DNA of 64,000 nt from Palaemon carinicauda (GCF_036898095.1 NC_090743.1:17021287-17085286), one strand, 5' to 3'; positions 52,938-54,769 are shown, counted from the first letter of the stretch. The notes: generated by a model from the letters alone, not told the origin. Numbers and translations: made by a program.

Positions 52938-53792
52938 GTAGATGCATTTATCTTGACAAGGATGTAAAATAAATGTTACCAAACCGGTTAGGAACAGACC
53001 GTATATACAGATGTTACAAGACGAATATAAAATGGAATGTTAAATTAATTAAAAGAGATTGTTTGATTAGTAAATACGGATGTAATAATTAGTTTTAGTC
53101 TTAGCAAATACGTGTGTAACAAGAAAAGTTGGTCTGAACAAATACGGTTATAACAAAAAGTGTTGGTCATGTTAAATACGGATGTAACATGAAGTGTTTG
53201 TTTAGTAAATACGGATATGACAAAAAATCTTGGCATTAGGAAATACGAATGTAGCAATTAGTATTTCATTAGCAAACATATGAAAAAAAGGAGACTTTAT
53301 CTCAACAAATATGGTTGTAAGAAAAGTTTGCAATGTAACTATAGTCATTTTTTTTTAATGAGACGCATTTGCACAGAGTCGCAGCATTGCCCCTTTAGCT
53401 CGGAAAAGTTTCCTGCTACCTGATTGGTTAGAATGATCTTGTCCAACCAATCAGCGAGCAGGAAACGTTTCCGAATTAAAAGGACACCGCTACCGAGTCG
53501 GTGCAAATGCGCCTCATTAAAAAAACAGACTATAGATGTACTCAACTCTGGAAAAAAACAGATGTAACTAAAAACGAACGTAAAAAAAGTGTTATGATAA
53601 CCAAAGGCGTTTACCTTGAACATACCAATGTGTCAGTAAGTGTTTATCACACGTGATCAACATAAACACATACCTGAAAGCACTGTGCGCACAAACTCAT
53701 GCACGGGGAGATGCCGCAAGTGCGACATCTGTAGGCGACGAAATTGGCAGTCCAAACTAGCCCACAAGTCGTCGCATTATCGTAACGCCGAA
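36..53792 (-). CDS. UBR3: UBR3 E3 ubiquitin ligase, 29 exons, 5' incomplete
   Basis: UBR-family RING E3 ligase that attaches ubiquitin to substrates; family work on UBR3 links it to Hedgehog signalling, DIAP1 and myosin VIIa in flies and to APE1 turnover in mammals. Visible domains, numbered from the first complete codon: UBR box about residues 9-76 (Cys/His zinc ligands over exons 1-3), a long helical middle, a Pro/Ser-rich linker (858-953), a basic Glu/Arg-rich helix then a RING-H2 split over exons 19-22 (CVIC near 1181, [14 protein letters not shown] near 1308), and a Cys-rich C-terminal domain (1723-1851). Exon lengths give a continuous frame of 1851 codons plus stop, with GT donor and AG acceptor at each junction. 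From memory, human UBR3 has about 1888 residues and the same order, so only roughly the first 100 residues are missing. Other UBR proteins fit less well: the segment reading [20 protein letters not shown] is typical of UBR3. Confidence 0.96.
302..407 (-). repeat. LINE 3'-tail fragment (family F)
   Basis: Contains CACTTCCCCCAATTTT followed by GGGGGGTAGCCGACATC and an A/C-rich stretch. The same block occurs near 18000-18062 (opposite orientation, at the end of the long LINE), 22665-22790, 26655-26730 and 38770-38910. It marks the 3' end of that LINE family, so this is a 5'-truncated copy. Confidence 0.75.
408..1082. other. Intron, no recognised feature
   Basis: AT-rich intron sequence of UBR3. 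I see no exon, transposon end or tandem repeat in it. Confidence 0.6.
1083..1135. repeat. Dispersed repeat fragment (family G)
   Basis: Short stretch (ATGGCAGACGCAAGGAACAA... ATGACCTAGAGACTTAGCATATA) related to longer copies at 57005-57130 and 58105-58390, which share GGCAAGGGA.AGTGACA and GACAATGCC followed by GAGACTGAC. Class unknown; possibly SINE-like. Confidence 0.5.
1141..2880 (-). mobile_element. Non-LTR retrotransposon (Jockey/CR1-like), decayed, 3' part
   Basis: Read on the minus strand, broken frames give reverse transcriptase blocks in order: [20 protein letters not shown] (about 2500-2560), [20 protein letters not shown] (about 2290-2340), DVPQGSVLG (about 2130) and the catalytic AYADDAT (about 2048-2068), then [15 protein letters not shown] downstream. 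It ends in a tail (CTGGGCTATTTTTCCCTGTT...) and an ATT/ATG-rich tract near 1141-1165. The many frameshifts show it is dead. It sits in the last UBR3 intron in the same orientation as the gene. The clade is my judgement. Confidence 0.85.
3021..3122. repeat. Two-copy tandem duplication, ~52 bp
   Basis: The block ATAAACAATAAAAGTACAAA followed by ATAAGGTTATCATAAT and ATCTTGATTTTTC occurs twice head to tail; the first copy carries an extra ATA-type triplet. Confidence 0.85.
3123..4640. other. Intron, no recognised feature
   Basis: AT-rich intron. A GC-richer patch at about 3635-3800 has no open frame or family I know. Words such as TACTGTA and TACAGTA recur. Confidence 0.5.
4640..4985. repeat. 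Dispersed repeat (family C), copy 1
   Basis: Shares an ordered set of blocks (AAATATCCCTTG or similar, AAAAGATnAAAACAG.CAGATGA, ACTACnGCCACCT, AGTTTTAA, TGAAAGCATAC, TTGTATT) with 19965-20320 and, more diverged, with 41280-41575. Class unknown; no coding potential seen. Confidence 0.6.
5305..5576 (-). CDS. UBR3: UBR3 exon 28: Cys-rich C-terminal domain
   Basis: 272 nt, residues 1723-1812 plus two bases. It encodes [40 protein letters not shown] and [18 protein letters not shown], then [19 protein letters not shown]. This is the conserved cysteine-rich C-terminal domain of UBR ligases, probably zinc-binding. The donor is GTGAGT. Confidence 0.98.
5880..5965. repeat. Short interspersed repeat fragment
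   Basis: CGCCATCTCCTCCTACGCCT then GATGCAAAGGGCCTCGGTTA and TTCGCCAGTCGTCTAT. A related shorter piece (CCCCCATTGACGCAAAGGG) is at 28640-28665. I recognise this word set as a common decapod repeat. It may be SINE-related. Confidence 0.5.
6063..6368. repeat. Foldback element with ~59-bp inverted arms
   Basis: The left arm 6063-6121 (GAAAAATGTTATTTTCATTA... to ACCCGATAATCATG) is repeated inverted at about 6310-6368. The interior (about 6125-6262) is itself almost identical to the inverse of 12528-12670 at the far end of the DIRS-like element. So this block is both a palindrome and one of the inverted ends of the larger element. Confidence 0.85.
6786..8006 (-). pseudogene. Tyrosine recombinase of the DIRS-like element
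   Basis: The two halves are in one frame. The N-terminal half (8006-7284) has a core-binding SAM-like region ([20 protein letters not shown]) and the first catalytic Arg in [15 protein letters not shown]. An in-frame TAA at about 7285 interrupts it, beside T and A runs that suggest slippage. The C-terminal half continues (7226-6786) with [14 protein letters not shown] (the H-x-x-R pair), [15 protein letters not shown] (Trp and the Tyr nucleophile). All catalytic positions R, HxxR, W and Y are thus present. In life it would integrate a circular cDNA. Its 5' end overlaps the RNase H region. Confidence 0.88.
7895..9179 (-). pseudogene. Reverse transcriptase/RNase H remnant of the DIRS-like element
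   Basis: Spread over three frames. [20 protein letters not shown] holds the catalytic Asp pair where DIRS elements usually read LDDWLL, then [16 protein letters not shown]. RNase [17 protein letters not shown] and [14 protein letters not shown] (first Asp and Glu), then in another frame [20 protein letters not shown], then in a third [15 protein letters not shown] and TEWTLH. At least two frameshifts separate these. The fingers and first palm motifs of RT are not found upstream, so the front of the domain appears deleted. The tail [19 protein letters not shown] is typical of DIRS RNase H C-termini. Confidence 0.85.
9717..9948. repeat. 16-bp minisatellite in the DIRS-like element
   Basis: About 14-15 units of consensus TATGCAGAGCATGCTG and variants (AATG, TAAG, AAAG starts; GCATGTTG ends). 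Because 16 is not a multiple of three and the unit has no stop on the minus strand, all three minus frames stay open here, giving His/Cys/Ala/Tyr-rich spurious ORFs. Confidence 0.93.
10063..11405 (-). other. Putative ORF1/gag-position region of the DIRS-like element
   Basis: Minus-strand open stretches are Pro/Ala/Gln/Val-rich (10539-10063) or Arg/Ser/Pro-rich (11405-11102), lying where DIRS elements carry ORF1. I recognise no capsid or zinc-knuckle motif. Much of the openness comes from GC-rich tandem repeats. Position is the only argument for a gag identity. Confidence 0.35.
10470..10960. repeat. GC-rich compound tandem repeats
   Basis: A ~54-bp unit (GCGGGTGCAGCACAGGCTGA then ACGGGTGCAG.CGGTTGGTGC and ACCACCGGTGCAG) is tandem at about 10726-10830. 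A longer unit including CATCGTACGCCTGGCAGATG and the ACACTCTCAGC.CGACACTCAC stretch recurs at about 10480, 10640, 10672 and 10915. It is followed by a G tract at 10962-10980. Confidence 0.85.
11712..11744. repeat. (CT)n microsatellite
   Basis: Uninterrupted CT dinucleotides, about 15 units, inside the DIRS-like element. Confidence 0.95.
12779..12990 (-). CDS. UBR3: UBR3 exon 27
   Basis: 212 nt, residues 1652-1722, phase 0 at the end. Its C-terminal part, [15 protein letters not shown], matches PHLLQLPENYNTIFQ of vertebrate UBR3; the rest is less conserved. The DIRS-like element begins only about 80 bp downstream of its donor (GTAACT). Confidence 0.93.
13815..14040 (+). pseudogene. LINE endonuclease fragment
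   Basis: Encodes [20 protein letters not shown] and later [11 protein letters not shown]. This matches the AP-type endonuclease of non-LTR elements, where a Tyr-Gly-Pro block precedes a metal-binding GD(M/F)N motif. Here the motif is broken after VMGD by a frameshift. Confidence 0.75.
15349..15970 (+). repeat. Repeat A copy inside the LINE
   Basis: Begins ATAGTTATTGGGTCTTTTGA and CTCGCCAGACA, then a CTTTAGGTAAGG-like and AGCTCTTCTAGGAGAAGGACA block, TTGTTCTCTAGTCTTGGGTA, and ends CCTGCTTTTCCAACAAGGGT then GTAGCTTAGC before an AAT tract. Other copies: 34494-36210 (split), 47433-48060, 57137-57645 (inverted), 60330-60785, 61300-61930 (inverted). It has no coding capacity. Confidence 0.85.
15916..16253 (+). 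repeat. Duplicated repeat A tail with AAT arrays
   Basis: The tail block (ACATTTGGCCTTATAGCAGC to GTAGCTTAGCTTT), its (AAT)n array and a TATAGGGTTGATAGGGAG end occur twice in tandem: 15916-16075 and 16076-16253. Both arrays share the same ACA and GAT interruptions, so the second arose by duplication, with length change in the pure part. Confidence 0.9.
16262..16640 (+). repeat. 78-bp tandem repeat within LINE RT region
   Basis: Four to five copies of a 78-bp unit (AGGATTATATGGAATTGATA...AAAGCATGTATT) plus a shortened first unit. The unit is 26 codons and stays open, encoding repeats of [20 protein letters not shown] plus RLLQAV. In the single-copy relative at 27836-28030 this segment occurs once, so it is a local amplification of RT sequence. 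Confidence 0.93.
16979..17284. mobile_element. piggyBac-type MITE, copy 1
   Basis: Starts CCCTTTTACCCCCAATGGAC and ends TGGGGGTAAAAGGG, flanked by ATAA/TCAA where other copies have TTAA. Contains CATACTGGTACGTTTCACAA. It interrupts the LINE between its GAGGAAGTTGATCAGT and AATAGAGGTCTCTTGTTGCT parts. Confidence 0.85.
17323..17830 (+). pseudogene. LINE C-terminal coding fragment
   Basis: Encodes [39 protein letters not shown] and, after frameshifts, an [14 protein letters not shown] C-terminus. These are the conserved blocks after the RT domain of this LINE, also seen at 26896-27249 on the other strand. Confidence 0.8.
18262..18410 (-). repeat. Repeat A tail fragment
   Basis: Reverse-oriented tail: ACTAGCCAAGCGACAACTCT, GTTGGAAAAGCAAGATGCTA, TAAGCCCAAGGGCTCCCATA then AGGAAAtAAaATAAGGAAATA. 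Only the last ~150 bp of the repeat are present. Confidence 0.75.
18440..20320. repeat. Unclassified repeat region ending in family C copy 2
   Basis: GC-richer than the intron around it, with minus-strand open stretches rich in Ser/Pro/Leu/Glu (18941-18446 and 19737-19426) that match no family I know. It carries a 59-bp tandem repeat (18960-19135). The last part (19965-20320) is shared with 4640-4985 and 41280-41575. It probably is a decayed mobile element, but I see no diagnostic enzyme. Confidence 0.45.
18960..19135. repeat. 59-bp tandem repeat, three copies
   Basis: Three head-to-tail units of TGCAGGGGCGTCAGCAGCGG, CCACAGAAGACGCCTCAGAC and ACCACAACGTCGATGCAGG. The third has two transitions and then diverges at ATGCACGGCAG. 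Confidence 0.93.
20376..20541 (-). CDS. UBR3: UBR3 exon 26
   Basis: 166 nt, residues 1597-1651 plus one base. It contains [18 protein letters not shown], matching the FCLPFLRITSLLQHHL helix of UBR3. The donor is GTGAGT. A dispersed repeat ends within about 60 bp of this exon. Confidence 0.95.
21083..21321 (-). CDS. UBR3: UBR3 exon 25
   Basis: 239 nt, residues 1517-1596, phase 0 at the end. It encodes [20 protein letters not shown] (vertebrate FTCIVKVLFTLLYTQALAA) and an Ala/Leu-rich stretch. The donor is GTAAGG. Confidence 0.94.
21361..21531 (+). repeat. Repeat A tail fragment
   Basis: Diverged tail: TTTCCTTTCCTTACTGGGCT, ATTTTCCCTGTTGAAGCCCT and AACTAGGGTTGTCACAAAGC, then AATAATAATAACAATAA. 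It lies about 40 bp from exon 25. Confidence 0.75.
22317..22565 (-). CDS. UBR3: UBR3 exon 24
   Basis: 249 nt, residues 1434-1516 plus one base. It contains [13 protein letters not shown], a Gly-rich insert ([15 protein letters not shown]), and [20 protein letters not shown], equivalent to the EVPILYHDVTSLLLIQIL helix. The donor is GTATGC. Confidence 0.95.
22665..22790 (-). repeat. LINE 3'-tail fragment (family F)
   Basis: CATACATACATACATATACC then AAGGCACTTCCCCCAATTTT and GGGGGGTAGCCGACATCAAC, with A-rich AACAAAAAG repeats after it. Near-identical to 302-380. It ends about 35 bp from exon 23. Confidence 0.8.
22827..23055 (-). CDS. UBR3: UBR3 exon 23
   Basis: 229 nt, residues 1358-1433 plus one base. 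It contains [20 protein letters not shown] and KRSCL, matching FLFMYSVARTNLELELIHRGG and KRSCLNQL in vertebrate UBR3. The donor is GTAAGT. Confidence 0.96.
23112..23181. repeat. (AG)n microsatellite
   Basis: Uninterrupted AG dinucleotides, about 35 units, in the intron just upstream of exon 23. Confidence 0.97.
23351..23510 (-). CDS. UBR3: UBR3 exon 22: last RING Cys pair
   Basis: 160 nt, residues 1304-1357. It begins [18 protein letters not shown], the final zinc-binding Cys pair (WCPLC) and conserved flank, followed by an acidic helix ([12 protein letters not shown]). The donor is GTAGGT. Confidence 0.97.
23511..24527. other. Intron between exons 21 and 22
   Basis: About 1 kb of AT-rich sequence. 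I see only splice signals at its ends and no repeat or open frame of note. Confidence 0.7.
24528..24676 (-). CDS. UBR3: UBR3 exon 21: central RING-H2 ligands
   Basis: 149 nt, residues 1255-1303 plus two bases. It contains [20 protein letters not shown] and HQSYLLALR, the Cys-His-His-Cys core of the UBR RING-H2. The donor is GTAAGT. Confidence 0.97.
24795..24947 (-). CDS. UBR3: UBR3 exon 20: inside the RING insertion
   Basis: 153 nt, residues 1204-1254, phase 0 at both ends. It starts ATSVLGHR (vertebrate ASSVLGQ) and ends LNRHFDI. It is the loop between the first Cys pair and the central RING ligands. The donor is GTAAGT. Confidence 0.95.
25112..25645 (-). CDS. UBR3: UBR3 exon 19: helix and first RING Cys pair
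   Basis: 534 nt, residues 1026-1203, the longest exon. It encodes [20 protein letters not shown], then a charged helix ([20 protein letters not shown]) running into [12 protein letters not shown], then [20 protein letters not shown], which holds the first RING cysteine pair. Vertebrate UBR3 has the same order. The donor is GTTTGT after CTGCAG. Confidence 0.96.
26289..26503 (-). CDS. UBR3: UBR3 exon 18: Ser/Arg/Pro-rich linker
   Basis: 215 nt, residues 954-1025. Basic, Ser/Arg-rich region ([20 protein letters not shown]), with phase 1 at entry and phase 0 at exit. The acceptor is ATACAG and the donor GTTAGT. It lies immediately before the conserved KLHxKLxGK exon. Confidence 0.88.
26650..28050 (-). 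mobile_element. LINE copy 2, 5'-truncated
   Basis: Same family as 13421-18065, in gene orientation. The tail with GGGGGGTAGCCGACATCAAA is at 26670-26700. Coding blocks on the minus strand: [20 protein letters not shown] (28030-27836), [20 protein letters not shown] and [15 protein letters not shown] (27813-27631; the usual FADD is FAND), and C-terminal [18 protein letters not shown] (27249-26896). An internal gap and frameshifts show it is inactive. Confidence 0.88.
26896..27249 (-). pseudogene. LINE C-terminal coding fragment
   Basis: 117 open codons: [60 protein letters not shown] and [20 protein letters not shown]. These are the terminal conserved blocks of the LINE polyprotein, ending near its natural C-terminus. 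Confidence 0.85.
28868..29059. mobile_element. MITE with ~40-bp inverted ends
   Basis: The left end ACTACAAATTTTAATACAAT then TTGTATTTTTCCTAGCTATG is mirrored at 29018-29059 (ATAGCTAGGAAAAATAAAAA then TTGTATTAAAATTTGTAGT). The interior is about 105 bp, non-coding. Family not identified. Confidence 0.85.
29075..29410. repeat. Two-copy duplication, ~160 bp
   Basis: Blocks GAAGTCTCTGTGAAGTTAGG, AGGTATACCCTTCCTCTCTG and ACAATTACTATAAGTAATAG recur as GAAGCCTCTGTGAAGTTGAG, AGGTATAACCCTCCTCTCTG and ACAATTACTATTAGCAATAA. The copies are diverged, so the duplication is old. Confidence 0.8.
29572..29833. mobile_element. piggyBac-type MITE, copy 2
   Basis: Begins CCCTTTAACCCCCAAAGGAC and GTACTGGTACGTTTCACAAA and ends GGAGGTAAAAGGG. 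Left flank TTAA, right flank TCAA. 262 bp. It is shorter than copies 1 and 4 because it lacks the second TACGT block. Confidence 0.88.
29834..34493. other. Intron, mostly unclassified; possible decayed element
   Basis: Apart from the MITE at 31707-31961, no clear family. The phrase GAGAGACAAGATCATGAAAA occurs at about 30312 and 30583. At about 32580-33150 the plus strand reads as long stretches between stops (for example [20 protein letters not shown] and [20 protein letters not shown]), suggesting an eroded coding region of unknown origin. Confidence 0.4.
31707..31961. mobile_element. piggyBac-type MITE, copy 3
   Basis: CCCTTTTACCCCCAAAGGAC to TGGGGGTAAAAGGG, with perfect TTAA on both sides. 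Holds the pair GCACTGGTACGTTTCACAAA and GGACGTACTGTTACGTCC. 255 bp; part of the interior found in other copies is deleted. Confidence 0.92.
34494..36210 (+). repeat. Repeat A copy split by a DNA transposon
   Basis: The 5' part (34494-35020) has TTATTGGGTCCTTTGACTGG, CCAGACTGTACTACATTGGA, AGCTCTTCTAGGAGAAGCAG and TTGTTCTCTGGTCTTATG. The 3' part resumes at 36072 with AGTTTATTTATTTTCTTGTT and ends CCAACTAGGGTTATAGCCTT before an AAT tract. The two halves join without loss when compared with 15841-15960. Confidence 0.88.
35021..36071 (+). mobile_element. pogo/Tigger-like DNA transposon, internally deleted
   Basis: Left end CAGTAATAGCTCGACACACG and right end, inverted, CAGTAATACCATAAGATACG. A target of TA fits (left ...ATGTA, right AAGTTT with one change). 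At 35278-35570 the plus strand holds remnants of the pogo/CENP-B-type DNA-binding domain across frames: [20 protein letters not shown], then [22 protein letters not shown]. The DDE catalytic part is absent; the rest is non-coding. Confidence 0.8.
36498..36785 (-). CDS. UBR3: UBR3 exon 17: Pro/Ser-rich linker
   Basis: 288 nt, residues 858-953 plus one base. It starts acidic ([14 protein letters not shown]) then becomes Pro/Ser/Thr-rich ([20 protein letters not shown]), so probably disordered. It borders the 10-kb intron. It is included on splice sites and phase agreement, not family similarity. Confidence 0.88.
36930..37006. repeat. (AG)n microsatellite
   Basis: About 38 AG units, followed by a short CACGCACGTGTGT stretch. 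It lies 145 bp upstream of exon 17. Confidence 0.97.
37007..38545. other. Intron between exons 16 and 17, with AT arrays
   Basis: AT-rich. Holds TATC/AAAT short arrays (38050-38098) and an (AT)n array (38117-38182). The words TACTGTA/TACAGTA are frequent at 37300-37930. No other feature was seen. Confidence 0.6.
38117..38182. repeat. (AT)n microsatellite
   Basis: Near-pure AT dinucleotides, about 30 units. Confidence 0.95.
38546..38719 (-). CDS. UBR3: UBR3 exon 16
   Basis: 174 nt, residues 800-857 plus one base. Acidic, low-complexity segment ([20 protein letters not shown]) in the variable region between the helical core and the RING part. It is supported by splice signals and phase; similarity to vertebrates is weak here. 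Confidence 0.9.
38770..38912 (-). repeat. LINE 3'-tail fragment (family F), diverged
   Basis: TATCTATCTATCTAACCATG then GCACTTCCCATAATTTTGGA, AAGTAGCGCACATCAATAAA and GAAACAAAAGGGGA, with a downstream CTTTGCCTGATGAAGTCCAC. More mutated than the copies at 302 and 22665. Confidence 0.7.
39643..39944. mobile_element. piggyBac-type MITE, copy 4 (inverted)
   Basis: CCCTTTTACCCCCAGGCTTT to TTTGGGGGTAAAAGGG with perfect TTAA flanks, in the opposite orientation to copies 1-3. Contains the palindrome GACGTACCGGTACGTC and AAACGTACCAGTACGTCC near its right end. 302 bp. Confidence 0.93.
39945..41728. other. Intron between exons 15 and 16, with family C copy 3
   Basis: About 40690-40930 shows diverged short-period repetition (GGAGAG..., AACATGT... 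and CACTC words) without a clean unit. 41280-41575 is a diverged copy of family C. A 31-bp doublet (AAGTTCTTCAAAAGGAGAGA and flank) is at 41620-41680. I see no coding feature. Confidence 0.5.
41729..41973 (-). CDS. UBR3: UBR3 exon 15
   Basis: 245 nt, residues 718-799 plus one base. It contains [14 protein letters not shown] and [17 protein letters not shown], like KQSGKFPGNPWPPY and the leucine-rich helix after it. The donor is GTGAGT. Confidence 0.94.
42236..42402 (-). CDS. UBR3: UBR3 exon 14
   Basis: 167 nt, residues 663-717 plus two bases. It contains [19 protein letters not shown] and [16 protein letters not shown], matching FKAPVFEPGGSMQQGMYTP in vertebrates. The acceptor has a 13-T pyrimidine tract ending GACAG. 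Confidence 0.95.
42837..42982 (-). CDS. UBR3: UBR3 exon 13
   Basis: 146 nt, residues 614-662, phase 0 at the end. It contains [20 protein letters not shown] and FEAVLSR, the counterpart of MVAQLCMNDRTHSSLLDLIPE. The donor is GTAAGA. Confidence 0.95.
43214..43347 (-). CDS. UBR3: UBR3 exon 12
   Basis: 134 nt, residues 569-613 plus one base. It contains [20 protein letters not shown], matching LDAEHERSMLEGALTFLV of vertebrate UBR3. The donor is GTGAGC. Confidence 0.95.
43568..43749 (-). CDS. UBR3: UBR3 exon 11
   Basis: 182 nt, residues 509-568 plus two bases. It encodes [20 protein letters not shown] and [18 protein letters not shown], one of the most conserved parts of the UBR core. The donor is GTATGT. 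Confidence 0.97.
43914..44069 (-). CDS. UBR3: UBR3 exon 10
   Basis: 156 nt, residues 457-508, phase 0 at both ends. It encodes [20 protein letters not shown] and [10 protein letters not shown], matching [14 protein letters not shown] in vertebrates. The donor is GTAAGT. Confidence 0.96.
44192..44418 (-). CDS. UBR3: UBR3 exon 9
   Basis: 227 nt, residues 381-456, ending in phase 0 before GTTAGT. It contains [20 protein letters not shown] and [11 protein letters not shown], a strongly conserved UBR3 block. Confidence 0.96.
44920..45099 (-). CDS. UBR3: UBR3 exon 8
   Basis: 180 nt, residues 321-380 plus one base. It contains [18 protein letters not shown] and [10 protein letters not shown], the counterpart of YWPLVSDFINILSHQ in vertebrate UBR3. 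The donor is GTAATT, weaker than the others. Confidence 0.95.
45200..45255. repeat. (AT)n microsatellite
   Basis: AT dinucleotides with one TTA interruption at about 45238, in the intron between exons 7 and 8. Confidence 0.93.
45651..45879 (-). CDS. UBR3: UBR3 exon 7
   Basis: 229 nt, residues 245-320 plus one base. It encodes [14 protein letters not shown] and [18 protein letters not shown], a conserved UBR3 segment (vertebrate SNRIVHISVQLFSNEEL). The donor is GTGAGA. Confidence 0.95.
46048..46181 (-). CDS. UBR3: UBR3 exon 6
   Basis: 134 nt, residues 200-244. It encodes [19 protein letters not shown] and [12 protein letters not shown], closely matching the conserved LEELLFWTIKYEFPQK region of UBR3. 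The donor is GTAGGT. Confidence 0.95.
46182..47432. other. Intron between exons 5 and 6, left part
   Basis: AT-rich with a G tract at 46627-46636. I see no recognisable repeat until repeat A begins at 47433. Confidence 0.6.
47433..48080 (+). repeat. Repeat A copy, near full length
   Basis: TTATTATGGGGTCCTTTGAC, TGGCCAGACAGTACTACATA, AGCTCTTCTAGGAGATCGAC, TTGTTCTCTAGTCTTGGGTA and CCAACTAGGGTAGTAGCTTA, then AATAATAATAATGATGATG. It ends about 30 bp from exon 5. Confidence 0.88.
48110..48236 (-). CDS. UBR3: UBR3 exon 5
   Basis: 127 nt, residues 158-199 plus one base. It encodes a poorly conserved acidic/aromatic segment ([20 protein letters not shown]). It is supported by acceptor TTTACAG, donor GTGAGT and phase agreement with both neighbours rather than by strong family similarity. 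Confidence 0.9.
48423..48552 (-). CDS. UBR3: UBR3 exon 4
   Basis: 130 nt, residues 114-157, ending in phase 0 before GTAAGT. It encodes a helical stretch including [19 protein letters not shown], which corresponds to the FLEDLTKMGGAMR region of vertebrate UBR3. Confidence 0.94.
49150..49278 (-). CDS. UBR3: UBR3 exon 3: end of UBR box
   Basis: 129 nt, residues 71-113, phase 2 at the end. It begins with GFCHRHG, the last UBR-box Cys/His ligands, followed by a helical stretch ([20 protein letters not shown]) matching the segment after the UBR box in UBR3. The donor is GTAAGA. Confidence 0.95.
49390..50212. repeat. 31-bp minisatellite (AATAAAATGTGACCTTAATT type)
   Basis: About 26 units; the regular part (49890-50200) has a 31-bp unit TCAATAAAATGTGACCTTAA plus TTACTTTAATG. 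The left part has a higher-order ~111-bp unit present twice (49392-49502 and 49503-49613). Units vary in the TACTTGAATA/TACTTTAATG segment. It lies in the intron between exons 2 and 3. Confidence 0.93.
50264..50332. repeat. (AG)n microsatellite
   Basis: About 34 AG units, 60 bp from exon 2 (downstream of its donor on the minus strand). Confidence 0.97.
50391..50485 (-). CDS. UBR3: UBR3 exon 2: second half of UBR box
   Basis: 95 nt, residues 40-70 plus two bases. It encodes the [18 protein letters not shown] segment and [14 protein letters not shown], with zinc-ligand His and Cys residues. The residue after CDCG is Asn, where UBR boxes usually have Asp. The donor is GTGAGT. Confidence 0.96.
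50486..51383. other. Intron between exons 1 and 2, left part
   Basis: AT-rich. At 51050-51215 a diverged cluster of AAGGTAATTACCTTAGTTTG and AGGTAATTTGCTTAGTTT phrases repeats about four times; this is a degenerate tandem repeat. Nothing else recognised. Confidence 0.6.
51384..51580. mobile_element. Foldback MITE (family D), copy 1
   Basis: 197 bp, nearly a perfect palindrome: CTATAGTCCATTTCTTTTAG, then GCACCGACTCGC, CGATCGCTGATTGGTCAG-type centre and the inverse arm ending AAGAAATGGACTATAG. The arms are about 90 bp with a short centre (GAATTATCTTGTC). The ends fit TA-flanked insertion. Confidence 0.93.
51780..51935. repeat. Degenerate ~32-bp repeat
   Basis: Loose repetition of AAATGTGAATG, TTACCTTA and similar blocks, four to five units. 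It resembles the 53050-53290 array in style. Confidence 0.5.
52042..52395 (-). pseudogene. LINE C-terminal coding fragment (different family)
   Basis: 117 open codons including [40 protein letters not shown] and FTRSYD. The pattern (G.RAFS..AP..WN.LP...K...S...FK..LK..LF) is the usual C-terminus of CR1/RTE/Jockey-type LINE polyproteins. The rest of the element is absent. A separate LINE-like 3' end with an ATT tail (52795-52935, plus strand) lies beside it. Confidence 0.8.
52795..52935 (+). repeat. Probable LINE 3' end with (ATT)n tail
   Basis: TTGCCCGAAGAGCTCTGCTC, CACATGGGCTTGGACCGAAT and CCAATAAACATT followed by about 12 ATT units. The simple-repeat tail and AATAAA-like word fit the end of a non-LTR element. 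Confidence 0.6.
53050..53290. repeat. Degenerate ~31-bp repeat
   Basis: About seven diverged units containing AAATACGGATGTAACA or AAATACG.ATATGACA followed by AAAAAGTGTTGGT-like sequence. Confidence 0.75.
53339..53535. mobile_element. Foldback MITE (family D), copy 2
   Basis: 197 bp, same length and order as copy 1: CTATAGTCATTTTTTTTTAA, GCATTTGCACAGAGTCGCAG, the centre GAATGATCTTGTCCAACCAA and the inverse arm ending ACAGACTATAG. More diverged arms. It lies 138 bp from exon 1. Confidence 0.92.
53674..53792 (-). CDS. UBR3: UBR3 exon 1 of window: first half of UBR box
   Basis: 119 nt: two bases of a split codon, then residues 1-39, ending in phase 0 with TTTCAG before a GTATGT donor. The acceptor is a pyrimidine run plus CAG. 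It encodes the first zinc ligands ([24 protein letters not shown]). It is the most 5' exon I could identify; the preceding exon supplies the first base of its first codon. Confidence 0.96.
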
Positions 53793-54235
53793 CTGAAAAG
53801 AGAAAAATAAATAATAAGATTTAATAATCATTTCTGGATAGAAAAAAAAATAAAAGCCTACTTCATTGACAAAGGATAAAATAATGTACTTTTTATATAT
53901 AAATCAATTGATAATTGTGGCATCATTTAAAAAACATCCAGACAGAAACTTGCAAAAATCATACATTAAAAGAAATTATCTAATAATTATTACTGGATCA
54001 CATTACAAACCAACAACACTTGCGAAAGATCAGAAAACATGTTTCTGCATTCCATAGATAATTGTGGCATCATTAAAAAAATCATGAAAGATAATAACAA
54101 ACAGCATCGCGACCTTCGGTTGTTTACGCTCCGTCAAACACTCGTAGGAATAAAATCTTTTTTGCTCGACAAATTCTTGTTCTGATATAAGTGCGCAAAA
54201 CGCACAAACATTGAGCATCTCCGCAGCAGGAAAAG

Positions 54236-54362
54236 GTTACCAGCATCTACGCAAACAGAAAAAGAAGGTTACTAACATCTACGCAAACAGAAAAAGAAGG
54301 TTACTAACATCTAGGCAAACAGAAAAAGAAGGTTACTAACATCTACGCAAATAGAAAAAGAT
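54236..54362. repeat. 32-bp tandem repeat, four copies
   Basis: Units of AAGGTTACTAACATCTACGC plus AAACAGAAAAAG, the first and last slightly diverged (ACCAGC, ATTATCAGC). Confidence 0.93.
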
Positions 54363-54687
54363 TATCAGCATCCATCCAAAAGCAAAAAGACGTATGAGAA
54401 TCGCCATACTCATTATCATGCCGAAAACAAGCTGCTTCTCGTACCAAACAACAGGTGGGGTGAACGTCTGCCAGTCTGGAGGTCAACGAACTGTGCGAAA
54501 CGTGGGTAGAAGTGTCCCTAGATTTTAACATATGACTATATTTTCTTTCTTTTTTTCTATTTTTTCTGTTTAAATCTTGTTCTATCAACTCTATAGTATA
54601 ACCACTGGGGATATTAACACAAGCAAATATAACGGCACAGTGAAAAAAAAGCCTTGACATGCTCATCAACAAATACATTAAAAAGTC

Positions 54688-54689
<2 letters not shown>

Positions 54690-54766
<77 letters not shown>
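54690..54766. repeat. (AG)n microsatellite
   Basis: About 38 AG units, just before the 31-bp satellite. Confidence 0.97.
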
Positions 54767-54769
<3 letters not shown>

